Notes under the pieces: model-generated
What the model was told of the DNA's origin: nothing
The model's database searches: none
Seen by the model: only the letters and a program-made list of their open reading frames with translations
Program-made: the position numbers and the translations under genes
Shown here: in pieces, positions 10,646 to 19,029 of the stretch
How the letters are laid out: the number at the start of each line of letters is the position of its first letter
Numbering within the stretch: the first letter of the stretch is position 1
DNA from: JAUIIK01 sp963745675
GTDB taxonomy: Bacteria > Chloroflexota > Chloroflexia > Thermomicrobiales > CFX8
Direction: 5' to 3'
Assembly: GCA_963745675.1 (NCBI GenBank)
Contig: CAVUYM010000034.1
Location: forward strand, 1-51,157
Length of the DNA: 51,157 nt

Positions 10646-13381
10646 ATGGCGACGCACGGAATTGCTTTTACAACAAGGATGACGACTGCCATTCGGTGGT
10701 TTGCGGCGTTGGCAATCCTCGCCGTATTCGCCCCGCAAGTAACCCTGCGTCAGGCGGCGGCAGCTGACGCGACTGTTGCCACGTGTACGGAATCGGTCTT
10801 CGATGCAGCCATCGGGGCCGTGGAGGCAAGTGGCGGCGGGACGATCACATTCGACTGCGTTGGAACAATCGCCATTACTACCACCAAAGAGATCACCAAA
10901 AATATCCAGATCGTCGGAAATGGTGGTGTCATCTTGGACCGTGGCCGCTCCGGGAGATTCTTTGAGGTCAGGCCTGGAGCGACGCTATCCCTCGTCTATC
11001 TCACGCTTCAGAACGGTAAAGCATCAGGTTATGGAGGCGCAATCCAAAGCTCTGGCAGCGTCCGCGTTGAAGACAGCACCTTCATCAACAATAGCAGCCA
11101 GGACAAGGGCGGCGCAATCGGCGCATTCAGTGGAGAGAATCTTACTATCATTCGAAGCTCTTTCATTGGCAATCTTGCCCAGGGAGGCGGTGCAATCTAC
11201 TTCCCGTATGACGGGCAGTCGCTCTTCATCTCGGCCAGTACATTCTTCGACAACAAGGCCAACCAGGATCTGGCCCAGGAGAACGCAGGTGGCGCGATCT
11301 ACATCGAGGGCGGCACGACAACGATCCAGTCCAGCACCATCGTTGGCAACTATGCTAGCGACAGTGCCGGAGGAATCCGGCACGATGGTAGCAGTCAGGC
11401 CACGCTGACCGTCGTGAGTTCGATCCTGGCAGGAAACACGGATCAGGGAACCGTGAAGAATGAAAGCTGCGAATTCTTTGGAACAGGGCCGTTTTCAGGC
11501 GGCTACAACCTCACTGATGAGGATTCCTGCGGGTTCGCCTCTACAGGAGACATTCAGATCAGTACAGCGATCAATGTCGCAGACCCTGCCGGTAATGGAG
11601 GACCCACGAAGACGATGGCGCTGCAAACCGGTTCCGCGGCAATTGACGGGGCCTCTTGCGGTCTCGCGACTTCTGTCGATCAACGCGGCGCTCCCCGGCC
11701 CACCGCTGGCACAAACTGCGACATCGGCGCCTATGAGTCCGGCGCGACGGTGCCGACGCGCGTCGTCGCCGCCTACCAGTCGAGCGGTCCCTCCAACGAA
11801 GCGGCAAGCGCTGCGGTTCACGCAGTCGTCACTGGCCCCACCGGCGCAACGTTTAGCTACGCGGTCGATTGCGACAACAACGGCAGCTACGAAACCGCCG
11901 CGTCCGCAGCAGACACGCTTGGACGCGCCAGTTGCTACTTCGATGATGACGGCTCTCTGACAGTTGGCGTCCAGGTCTGCAATGCCGCCAACAGCGCTGA
12001 CTGCGACACGGCGCAGGCGACTGTTACCGTGCTCAATGTGGCGCCATCTATCGATGGGCTCGCCGATGATACCCCTGGAAGCGAAGGCAGCCCGGTAACG
12101 ATTACGGTCGATGCTAGCGACGTTGCGGGCGTGAACGACCCGCTGACTTACACCTTTGATTGTGACAATGACGCAGACTTTGAAACAGCGGGCGTCGGAA
12201 ATCAGGGTCAGTGCACATTTGGAGACAATGGCGATTACACGATCGGGATTCAGGTTGCCGACGATGACGGCGGCGTGACGACCGACACAACCGAGGTCAC
12301 CGTCGAGAATGTCGATCCTGCGATCGACCAGGTCTCCAGTGACGGCCCTGTTGATGAGAACAGTCCGGTAACGATCACCGTCGATGCCAGCGATCCGGCC
12401 GGGATCAACGACCCGCTCACCTTCAGCTTCGACTGTGATGGTAATGGTGAGTACGAGACCGCTGGAGAAGGCAATATGGGATCGTGCACCTTCGTCGATA
12501 ATGGTGTCTTTACCGTTGGTTTGCAGGTAACCGACGACGATGGCGGGAGCGCGACCAGTAACACCGTTGTAACAGTCATCAATGTCAGCCCTGCTGTTGA
12601 TCCGGTCGTGCTCAACTCCACCCCTGCCAACGAGGGTGATAGTGCCGTAGCAATGGCAACGTTCAGCGATCCGGGCGCTGACGATACCCATACCTGCACC
12701 GTGGATTATGGAGACGGCAGTGATCCGGTTGACGGGTTCGTAGAGGGTAACGTCTGTACTGGACCGTCGCACATTTACATTGATGACGACCCGTCCGGAT
12801 CGGCGAGCGACAGTTATCCGGTAACTATCATTGTGACCGATGATGATGATGGAGCTGGACAATCCACGGGCATTCAGGTGATCAACAATGTCGCGCCGGT
12901 GATCGACGGGATTACAACGAACGGTCCTGTGGCTCAAGGCAAGTCGGCAGTTATCACGGTCGAAGCCAGTGACGTCGGCGTCGATGATGTTTTGACATAC
13001 GAGTTCGACTGTGACCATGACGGCAGCTATGAGACTGCAGGCGTAGGCAGCCAGGGCGAGTGTGCGCTCGATCCGGCGGAAGCGACACCGATCATCGGCG
13101 TGCAGGTGACGGATGACGATCTTGGAGTGACCAAAAGCCAGGTTGAGATCATTCAGCAACTGACGCTCTGTGTACATCCCTGGACCGGGGCGCTCCGTAG
13201 TTCCAACCCCGATGAATCTTGCTCCTCGGGATTGACGCCGCTGGTCGTGTCGGCCCAGTATCCGACCACCGTCTGTATCAACGCCTATAGCGGGGCGCTA
13301 CGATGGCCGTCGAACGGGAGTTGCTCCCCGAGTGAGCAGGCGATTGCCGTGCCCGCTAGATGGTCCGCTGAACTACTGTGA
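10646..13381 (+). CDS. Secreted beta-helix protein with PKD-like repeats and C-terminal Cys repeats (paralogue A)
   Basis: A 911-residue secreted protein. I chose ATG 10646 because AGAAGGGA lies 6 bases before it; an upstream in-frame start at 10589 is less likely. A signal peptide (IRWFAALAILAVFAP, cut near QAAAADA) is followed by a right-handed beta-helix of the choice-of-anchor Q/PMP-like type with GGAI motifs (YGGAIQSSGSVRVEDSTFIN, GGAIYIEGG), ending CDIGAYESG. Then come about five PKD/Ig-like repeats of roughly 90 residues with the hallmark TFDCDNDADFETAG ... GVQVTDDD. The C-terminus has short Cys repeats (LCVHPWTGALR, VCINAYSGALRW). Probable role: surface adhesin or matrix protein; function unproven. 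It is paralogous to the gene at 23877-26822. A third Cys repeat follows out of frame (13362-13466). Confidence 0.8.
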   Translation: MATHGIAFTTRMTTAIRWFAALAILAVFAPQVTLRQAAAADATVATCTESVFDAAIGAVEASGGGTITFDCVGTIAITTTKEITKNIQIVGNGGVILDRGRSGRFFEVRPGATLSLVYLTLQNGKASGYGGAIQSSGSVRVEDSTFINNSSQDKGGAIGAFSGENLTIIRSSFIGNLAQGGGAIYFPYDGQSLFISASTFFDNKANQDLAQENAGGAIYIEGGTTTIQSSTIVGNYASDSAGGIRHDGSSQATLTVVSSILAGNTDQGTVKNESCEFFGTGPFSGGYNLTDEDSCGFASTGDIQISTAINVADPAGNGGPTKTMALQTGSAAIDGASCGLATSVDQRGAPRPTAGTNCDIGAYESGATVPTRVVAAYQSSGPSNEAASAAVHAVVTGPTGATFSYAVDCDNNGSYETAASAADTLGRASCYFDDDGSLTVGVQVCNAANSADCDTAQATVTVLNVAPSIDGLADDTPGSEGSPVTITVDASDVAGVNDPLTYTFDCDNDADFETAGVGNQGQCTFGDNGDYTIGIQVADDDGGVTTDTTEVTVENVDPAIDQVSSDGPVDENSPVTITVDASDPAGINDPLTFSFDCDGNGEYETAGEGNMGSCTFVDNGVFTVGLQVTDDDGGSATSNTVVTVINVSPAVDPVVLNSTPANEGDSAVAMATFSDPGADDTHTCTVDYGDGSDPVDGFVEGNVCTGPSHIYIDDDPSGSASDSYPVTIIVTDDDDGAGQSTGIQVINNVAPVIDGITTNGPVAQGKSAVITVEASDVGVDDVLTYEFDCDHDGSYETAGVGSQGECALDPAEATPIIGVQVTDDDLGVTKSQVEIIQQLTLCVHPWTGALRSSNPDESCSSGLTPLVVSAQYPTTVCINAYSGALRWPSNGSCSPSEQAIAVPARWSAELL

Positions 13382-13466
13382 GAGTCTCTGGACTGGCGGG
13401 TTGCGTGCTCTCTCCGGTACCGGGCAATGCACCGCAACCGAGCGACCTGGCGTGACACCGGGGTAG
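13362..13466 (+). other. Out-of-frame continuation of the beta-helix protein A C-terminus
   Basis: Read in the frame starting at 13362, the 35 codons up to TAG 13464-13466 give GPLNYCESLWTGGLRALSGT then GQCTATERPGVTPG. This matches the preceding Cys repeats (C-x5-G-x-L-R ... C) and the equivalent tail of paralogue B. An extra base near 13355-13361 (after residues AIAVPA) would explain the shift. The true protein is probably about 30 residues longer than the open frame. Confidence 0.75.
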
Positions 13467-13494
13467 GCCCGCGACTGAGAACGAGATGCTAGCG

Positions 13495-13526
13495 AAGCGC
13501 GTCCGCTGCAACGAGCGGACGCGCTT
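13495..13526. terminator. Intrinsic, probably bidirectional terminator
   Basis: A perfect 13-bp stem (AAGCGCGTCCGCT / AGCGGACGCGCTT) with a 6-base loop lies between the convergent beta-helix gene and the hydrolase gene. Short T runs flank the stem on the plus side (TTTGGTTTA). Confidence 0.8.
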
Positions 13527-13530
13527 TGGT

Positions 13531-15504
13531 TTATGTTCCCTGTTCCGTGACGTGGTCCCAGCGCTCTGCAGCATCGGCGACGATCATCTCGACATCTTCG
13601 GCCAGGGCGTAGCGTTGCTCGACCAGTTCGAGTGCGGCTTCACGAACCCGGCCCAGATAGTCTTCACGATCCCGGTAGCGTTCGAGAATCGCTGGCCGGG
13701 GGTCGCCGGCAGCCACACGGTCGGCGGCAGTCAGCGCAAACCAGTTGGAGAAGCCATTCATCGCAAGTACCTGCTCGGGCGCACCGGTCTCAGGATCGCG
13801 CGGATTCCAGCCGGTGTGCGTCCCGAGAGGCACCGTCAGGTCCGGTAGGCGGATACCGGCAACCTCGTTTTCGTCCTCATCGGTCGCTGCGACGTATGCC
13901 GGATAGGCCTGACCCTCCTCGACTGGATAACTGCCTATGCCCTGCTCGGCGTCTGGACCGATATCCACCGTGCGGAGGACCGGGAGGTGGTCGGGGTCGG
14001 GCAAATAGCTATCCGGCAGTGGCGCAAAACCGTGTAGCACCGACCGGCGGTCAGTCGCCGTGCCCTCTTCGAGGCTCGGATGTTGCGATGGCGGAGGTTC
14101 CACCCCTTCGGTCGTCCACCTGTCGAGATTCAGCAGCGCGGCTCGAAGCAATGGCGTGTACTCGACGGCGTTGAATCCGAATCGTCCCATGCCGCCGTCG
14201 TTCGAATTGAAGCGTCCTTGCGGCACGGTGCCGGGACCGTGCTGGGTGCCTGCGAAGAGATAGATTCTCGAATCCGCTGACGGCGGAAGATCGTGCTCGC
14301 CCGATGGGTCGATGTGAATGAGCGAACAGTCGCCGCGCCAGTATTCGGCTGACGTGTTGATGTAGAAGATGCGGGGAACTCCGCCTCGGCTTCTCAGCGT
14401 GTCCAGTAGACCGGCGGTTTGTCCTGTCAATGGGTCGGTCAGAGGATCATCGGCGTAGGGGAAACGATGACCGAATCCGGGTGTCGATTGCACCGATGGC
14501 TGGCCGAAACGGTGGTTGAACTCGCCACGTCGTGCGCCCGCGACGTGTACGAGCATGCCGTCATACGCTTGCCGTCCCTCTTCATCGAGATTCAGTCCCA
14601 ACGACAGATAGTGACGTTGCATGCGGCCCGTCTGGGACATGCCGAAGCTGAAGGCGTAATCGACCGACCCGGCCAGTGGATTGCTCGATGACTGATCGTA
14701 CTTCAGGAAGGAGGCGACATCGCGCGCAGCCAGCAGACCGGCGCCAACGACCGGCGCGCCTGTTGTCGTATAGACGAGATGGTAAAGCCTGCCGGGCTCG
14801 AAGCCACCTTCGAGATAGACGTGATCGACATCCGGCACGATCTCGCCATCTTCTTCCCGCGCGAATTGCCAGTCTTCACGCGGCACGACCGAAACTGGAC
14901 CGTCTTCCCAATCTCGAACGTAGAGTGTCGCGTCCTGCAACTCCGTATTGCTCGCTGAATAGGGAATGTGGAGCCGATTTGCAAGCAAACGGGTCGATTC
15001 GCGAACGTTGGGGTGGATTTCGACGATCGCCTGGCCGGTAATCTGTTCGCCATCGAGCAGCGCCTCCGGAGCTTCGAGCCCCATCAGTGCTTCGTCGCGG
15101 AAGACATCCCACTGCCAGCCAACCCAGACGACGTGATAGCCGTGACGGAAGAGAAATCCGTCGCCGGCCGGGATGTTGCGTGTTGGCGGCACCTCTCCTT
15201 CGCCTCGATTGAACAGCCGGGGAGCGAGTTTCCTCCCGCGGTTCGGCAATTCGATGAGCGCGCGACGATTCGATTTTGCCGGATCCGACGGGGTCAGGAT
15301 ACAGATGTCACCGTGAAATCGAACCCTGCCATCGGCATCGACCGGTGCATTCTCCAGATCGATAATCGCAGAATTGGCGATGTTCGCGGGATCAACTGAG
15401 TAGGTTAACGTGCCATCAATGCGCTCATAACTTCCCGCACTCCCGAAAGAAGTGCCGTCAGCGTATGGTTCGCGGCTGGTGATCGAAAATTCAACAACGC
15501 CCAT
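13531..15504 (-). CDS. Alpha/beta hydrolase domain-containing protein (Abhydrolase_10 type)
   Basis: A 657-residue protein starting at ATG 15504 with GGGGGA about 5 bases upstream. It matches in outline the large family annotated 'alpha/beta hydrolase domain-containing protein': N-terminal FSITSREPYADGTSFGSAGS, PNRGRKLAPRLFNRG, HGYHVVWVGWQWDV, the nucleophile elbow YAFSFGMSQTGRMQR (Ser about residue 290), and later GRRGEFNHRF-like and FAGTQHGPGTVPQ segments with a likely catalytic His. The family's substrates are not established. No signal peptide is seen, so it is probably cytoplasmic. It is monocistronic, facing the beta-helix gene across a terminator. Confidence 0.8.
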   Translation of the reverse strand: MGVVEFSITSREPYADGTSFGSAGSYERIDGTLTYSVDPANIANSAIIDLENAPVDADGRVRFHGDICILTPSDPAKSNRRALIELPNRGRKLAPRLFNRGEGEVPPTRNIPAGDGFLFRHGYHVVWVGWQWDVFRDEALMGLEAPEALLDGEQITGQAIVEIHPNVRESTRLLANRLHIPYSASNTELQDATLYVRDWEDGPVSVVPREDWQFAREEDGEIVPDVDHVYLEGGFEPGRLYHLVYTTTGAPVVGAGLLAARDVASFLKYDQSSSNPLAGSVDYAFSFGMSQTGRMQRHYLSLGLNLDEEGRQAYDGMLVHVAGARRGEFNHRFGQPSVQSTPGFGHRFPYADDPLTDPLTGQTAGLLDTLRSRGGVPRIFYINTSAEYWRGDCSLIHIDPSGEHDLPPSADSRIYLFAGTQHGPGTVPQGRFNSNDGGMGRFGFNAVEYTPLLRAALLNLDRWTTEGVEPPPSQHPSLEEGTATDRRSVLHGFAPLPDSYLPDPDHLPVLRTVDIGPDAEQGIGSYPVEEGQAYPAYVAATDEDENEVAGIRLPDLTVPLGTHTGWNPRDPETGAPEQVLAMNGFSNWFALTAADRVAAGDPRPAILERYRDREDYLGRVREAALELVEQRYALAEDVEMIVADAAERWDHVTEQGT

Positions 15505-15643
15505 GTTATTCCCCCGTTCGCTAGGCGATAGGGAAGGCTAGGCCATGTCTGGCTGCGGCGCAATGGGAGAACCGCGAAAGGCGGTACGAAAGATTACTAG
15601 CAGGGTGGATGGATTTCTGAGAAAATGACGCCAGCGTCCATCT

Positions 15644-16028
15644 ATGACGAAAGGCATCAACGTCGTGACTGGTATGACAGCGGTTGTGCAGCGGGCCCTG
15701 GCTTCGTTGTTTGTGGTGTTGGCGATCGTCAACGTCCTGATCGCCATTGTTGTCGTCAGGCATGCTGATAGTGGTCTCGAATATCTAGTGTTCGGTCTCG
15801 GCGGTCTGCTCTGGATCGCGGCGGGTATTGGCTATGTCCTCGCTGCGACCGGTGTCATGCAGCTAGACGGCAAATGGCGCTCATTGTGCTGGTGCCGCTG
15901 GTCTGTCGGCGTTTCTCTCCGCGTTCGCGATGCCGACGTTGCTCGCCCATATGCTCTTGGATGGCGCGGTGATCGCCGGCGTCTTGCGATGGTCCCTGCA
16001 GCGTCCGACACTGGTGGCGGAGCAGTAG
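15644..16028 (+). pseudogene. Small multi-helix membrane protein, frameshifted
   Basis: From ATG 15644 there are two clear membrane segments (ALASLFVVLAIVNVLIAIVV and VFGLGGLLWIAAGIGYVLAA). The open frame then turns charged near 15890. In another frame the hydrophobic pattern resumes (GLSAFLSAFAMPTLLAHMLL, GAVIAGVL) and stops at TAG 16026-16028 after QRPTLVAEQ. Joined, this is a protein of about 125 residues with four membrane helices. Its family is unknown to me. Confidence 0.55.
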
Positions 16029-16061
16029 CGCCGAGCCGACGCCAATCTGCCTCTTAGGCTG

Positions 16062-16181
16062 GTTGCGGATGCGCCGGACGGATTCGAGCCCGAAATCGAG
16101 CGTCCGGTCATTTGGTGGTTCGTCGCCGGTGATCTGAAGCGCGAAGATGGGGTAGCGATTGGGCCGCATGCCCGCTGCCAC
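16062..16181 (-). pseudogene. Partial copy of the 3' end of the 151-residue gene
   Basis: About 120 bases translate on the minus strand to PNRYPIFALQITGDEPPNDR then TLDFGLESVRRIR. This is nearly the same as the C-terminus of the gene at 16589-17044 (PERHPIFALQFTGDEPRNDR). The copy lacks the first two thirds of the gene and lies beyond the DUF952 gene, so it is a duplication remnant. Confidence 0.7.
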
Positions 16182-16209
16182 CCCTCCTGCTTCCAGCGAA
16201 TGGGAAAAG

Positions 16210-16560
16210 CTAGGCTAGCTCCGAGGGAAAAGCAAACTGGCCGTCACTTTGTGGCGGGAAATTTATGACGCGTATGATGGCGTCCGAATTCAGCGGGCCA
16301 TAGATATGAGGGAAGAGATCAGTCTCGCCTTCGTAGCGAATTTCGGCTGAGACAGCTTCGGGATCGATTTCCAGCAAAACAAGCCCCGTCCGGCCCTGAT
16401 AGAGGTAATTCGCTACTAATAGAACCTGGCGCCGTAACGAGCAATGAATGAAGCCTTCGCTCGCAAGACTCTCGGCCTGGTATTCGCCAGCATCAATAGC
16501 TGCATCCCAGTCTGCTCGCTCGGTGATGTGATAGATGATGTCTCGGCTCTCGGGATCCAT
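16210..16560 (-). CDS. DUF952 family protein
   Basis: A 116-residue protein read from ATG 16560 (MDPESRDIIYHITERADWD). It shows the DUF952 pattern: IYHI near the start, AAIDAGEYQAESLASEGFIH then CSLRRQVLLVANYLYQG, LVLLEIDPEAVSAEIRYE and FPHIYGPLNSDAIIRVINF. The family is widespread, small and cytoplasmic, with no settled function (distantly ADP-ribosyltransferase-like in some accounts). A longer in-frame extension exists upstream but reads back into the neighbouring gene, so the internal ATG is preferred. It lies 28 bases after the 151-residue gene on the same strand. Confidence 0.8.
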   Translation of the reverse strand: MDPESRDIIYHITERADWDAAIDAGEYQAESLASEGFIHCSLRRQVLLVANYLYQGRTGLVLLEIDPEAVSAEIRYEGETDLFPHIYGPLNSDAIIRVINFPPQSDGQFAFPSELA

Positions 16561-16588
16561 ACGTCGAAGTCCTCCAACTGCGCGGTGA

Positions 16589-17044
16589 TCAGGAATCTTG
16601 CTCCCGAAACCCACGACGAATGCGCCGGACAGACTCGAGACCGACGTCGAGCGTCCGGTCATTGCGCGGTTCATCGCCGGTGAACTGAAGCGCGAAAATC
16701 GGGTGGCGCTCTGGCGGCATGCCCTCTCCCACCCATTCTCCGTGCCGGAAGCCTTCGAGGGTACGGTTGATCAGGAGTCCGCGCAGCTGGGGCAACATCC
16801 CCGGCAGGGAGACGAGCGGTTCTCCGCTGGCGGGTTTCGTCAGTGGCATCGAATACCCATTGGCAAAGAGCAGTTCGATCCCGCGTTCGCCTTCAGCGAC
16901 ACCGATGACGGTCTGCCCGCCAATCAGCCCGTCGGCATATTCAACGGAACATAGGCGTTCGCCGTCGATCATGATGATCGGAAAGCCATCGCGTTCACAG
17001 ACGCTGGCATCGTTGATTTGTCGGACGAGGTCTATCAGGGACAT
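16589..17044 (-). CDS. Hypothetical protein, 151 residues
   Basis: An intact open frame from ATG 17044. The sequence begins MSLIDLVRQINDASVCERDG, continues with hydrophobic strands (FPIIMIDGERLCSVEYADG, GIELLFANGYSMPLT), then LPGMLPQLRGLLINRTLEGF and the tail RHPIFALQFTGDEPRNDR. I do not recognise a family. No signal peptide or membrane segment is present. Its C-terminal third has a diverged copy beyond the next gene, which supports it as a real coding sequence under duplication. The DUF952 gene follows on the same strand and may be co-transcribed. Confidence 0.6.
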   Translation of the reverse strand: MSLIDLVRQINDASVCERDGFPIIMIDGERLCSVEYADGLIGGQTVIGVAEGERGIELLFANGYSMPLTKPASGEPLVSLPGMLPQLRGLLINRTLEGFRHGEWVGEGMPPERHPIFALQFTGDEPRNDRTLDVGLESVRRIRRGFREQDS

Positions 17045-17070
17045 TAGGCGTTCCGCATCCGTTCAAAAAA

Positions 17071-17104
17071 ATAGTCCTCCGGGGCCAACTGCCCGGAGGA
17101 CTAT
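17071..17104 (-). terminator. Intrinsic terminator (minus strand)
   Basis: A perfect 13-bp stem (ATAGTCCTCCGGG / CCCGGAGGACTAT) with an 8-base loop, followed on the minus strand by TTTTTTGAAC. It lies after the 66-residue gene and just before the start of the 151-residue gene, so it separates the two. Confidence 0.85.
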
Positions 17105-17182
17105 TCTCTCCACCCCCACACCCTCAGCAAGTCATCAAGATTGCTGATTCCCGGCCAGTATAACGGCCAAATTCAGGGCTGT

Positions 17183-17383
17183 CTACCGACTTTCGGTAAG
17201 TGCCGGAACGTTGGCGGCGGAACGCTCGATCTGGGCGAGGGCGTCGCGGTAGGAGCGGACGGCGCTCTGGAGTGAGAGATAGTGCGGGTTGGTGCCAAAG
17301 GTCTGGGGATTGCGCTCCCGGATTGCCGCCATAAGGCGCTGTCGGCTGCGAATCCTGGCGATCAAAATCGTTGCTGCGGACAT
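17183..17383 (-). CDS. Small hypothetical protein, 66 residues
   Basis: ATG 17383 is preceded by GAGGTGA about 5 bases upstream; an in-frame GTG nine bases earlier is an alternative start. The product is helical and basic (MSAATILIARIRSRQRLMAA, YLSLQSAVRSYRDALAQIER), with no membrane segment. It is followed by a strong terminator. The good ribosome site and its own terminator favour a real gene. Function unknown; a helical DNA- or protein-binding role is only a guess. Confidence 0.6.
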   Translation of the reverse strand: MSAATILIARIRSRQRLMAAIRERNPQTFGTNPHYLSLQSAVRSYRDALAQIERSAANVPALTESR

Positions 17384-17670
17384 GTTGCTCACCTCGTTGT
17401 GTTCCTGTCCGGTTCGATTGCGCCGGACCCGTAAGATTAGAACTCATAGAAAGCGCGCCGACATTTGTCAGCGCGAGTGTGAGAATATCACGACATGAGC
17501 ATATCGGCAAGTAGGATATCCGTTCGGATGTTGATTCTATCCGGAGTCAGGAGTCGTCTGCCGACAGGCGGATTCTGGCTCAGTCGACCGCCGGATGGCT
17601 CGCCGGTCATCGTGAGTCGAACGAGTGTTTTACTATGCGGTCGGAATGGAAGTAAGCGAGGGATGCGGAA

Positions 17671-18342
17671 ATGAGCGATGCAATTCGGGTTGCGGTCATC
17701 GACAGGCAGGGGTTTCTACATTGATGCGATCGTGCAACATTCTCGAGCAACAGCCGGACATCGATGTCGTCGCAACGGCGACGATCTTCGAGGATTTCGT
17801 CGAGGAAGCCCGGAGACGCGGAGATCGTTGTGCTCCAGCAGGAGACTGTCGATTTGACGAAAGGAGCTGATCGATCTCGTTTCTGGTGAGATGCCGGACG
17901 CTCAACTCGTCATTCTTGGTGCAGTAGACGACGAAGAAGCGTTGATCTCATACATCGAGCGTGGAGCGATAGGCTACGTCCGGGAGTCTGAGGAGTTTGA
18001 TCGTCTTCTCAATGTTATTCGCGTCGTTCAGCATGGTGAGGCACTTGCGCATCCGGAGCTCGTCGCTCCGTTGTTTCGCAGGTTAGCGGAGATATCGGCG
18101 ATCCTGGCGGGAGCTCTATCCGGTGGATGCCGGCGAGGTCGCGCTGACCTCTCGCCAGCGCGAAGTCATGGAGTTGATCGTGAAGCGGCTATTCGAATGC
18201 CGAGATTGCTGAAGAGTTGTCGATATCAATCGGCACGGTGAAGAACCACGTTCATAAGATATTCGGGCAGCTGGGAGTACGATCTCGGGAGCAGGCCGCG
18301 ACGGTCTACGCTCCGTCTCGAGACAAGCGCAAAGGATCGTAA
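17671..18342 (+). pseudogene. NarL/LuxR-type regulator with degenerate receiver, heavily frame-disrupted
   Basis: From ATG 17671 (GAGGG eight bases upstream) the start reads MSDAIRVAVIDRQGF. Across about six frame changes (near 17715, 17740, 17820, 17862, 18105, 18190) it continues LEQQPDIDVVATATIFEDF, EIVVLQQETVD, MPDAQLVILGAVDDEE, RGAIGYVRESEEFDRLLNVI and a GerE helix-turn-helix (TSRQREVMELI, NAEIAEELSISIGTVKNHVH), ending at TAA 18342. At the usual phospho-Asp position the strand reads VVLQQE, and the conserved Lys is replaced by Arg-Glu. It therefore resembles the atypical regulators at 45.5-51 kb. No kinase is nearby. Confidence 0.7.
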
Positions 18343-18403
18343 AGTCCGCAGCTGATTGAAGTAGCGTGTTCGCCCGCCACCAGAATCAATTTTATAAAAA
18401 GGC

Positions 18404-18432
18404 TTGACAAACCGGCACTGTCCGGCTACTAT
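18404..18432 (+). promoter_or_regulatory. Sigma-70-type promoter without an obvious gene
   Basis: TTGACA (18404-18409), a 17-base spacer and TACTAT (18427-18432). This is close to the full consensus. Transcription would start near 18439 and run into a region with no convincing coding sequence. Confidence 0.6.
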
Positions 18433-18876
18433 GTATGTACGGTCCCGATGAATTGTGACGGATCGACACACGGAGACGGTCATCCAGGTGACTGAAACCG
18501 AGTGACTGGGAATCACATCAGACCCAGGCCAAGATCGTACGGTGTTACGCAAGTTTCACTGATCCAACCTGATTCCGATGTCCCGGCTGCTGGCGGAGTG
18601 GCAACACTCCACGCCACACGCAGTTGACGCGACGCGAACGAGCTTTCGGGCTCTGCCGCGACAGATCTCCAGCGTGACGTGTCGAGCCTAAACCGGTTCG
18701 TTGGGGCCGTATTCTTTTGCCCTCATTTGTGCAGTCGCACCTAATTCTCTCCGTATTGCCCGACAGCAGACCAAGCCCGTTCCCAGGGGAGTTATTCAAT
18801 CTTCTCGCTGACGCCATCAAGTCTTGTGGTGGTGCTTCGCACGTCCTACGGCGAACTTCCGAATAGTCGAGGGCAA
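18433..18876. other. Non-coding stretch downstream of an orphan promoter
   Basis: About 440 bases with no supported gene. Short local inverted repeats are present (for example GGAGTG / CACTCC near 18595-18612 and GAGC / GCTC near 18649). A minus-strand open frame of 121 codons here has no recognisable features. A small RNA is possible but not recognised as any family I know. Confidence 0.35.
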
Positions 18877-18997
18877 TGTCATCTCGAACCCATTCACGCC
18901 CTGAGGGCACCCGGCTCAGGGCAGGCTACGTGGAGAGATCTCGGTCGGACGCTCCGCTCGCGTTTGTCTGAGATTTCTCGCTCTGCTCGAGATGACA
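18877..18997. repeat. REP/MITE-like inverted-repeat element, copy 1
   Basis: The ends TGTCATCTCGA (18877-18887) and TCGAGATGACA (18987-18997) form a perfect 11-bp inverted repeat enclosing about 100 bases. An internal hairpin, GCCCTGAG / CTCAGGGC, is also present. A related element lies at 27459-27576. Such GTCATCnnGAGC repeats are known as dispersed intergenic elements in several bacterial groups. Confidence 0.6.
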
Positions 18998-19029
18998 CAT
19001 TTTGACTGCAGACAGTTGCTAAAGCCGCT

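Noticed and set aside
11495..13177. A 560-codon minus-strand open frame antisense to secreted protein A
   Set aside because: It mirrors the biased codon pattern of the Asp/Gly/Thr-rich repeats on the plus strand. It has no ribosome site, and the plus-strand product has a signal peptide and recognisable repeats.
13385..13470. A GGGCAATGCACCGCAACC ... GGGGTAGGCC run resembling a riboswitch core after secreted gene A
   Set aside because: The conserved GCAAACC and CGCAAAGCC blocks are absent. The sequence is better explained as the out-of-frame third Cys repeat, which aligns with the tail of paralogue B.
18545..18910. A 121-codon minus-strand frame in the non-coding stretch
   Set aside because: Composition is Arg/Ser-rich without hydrophobic pattern, there is no ribosome site, and it runs into the inverted-repeat element.
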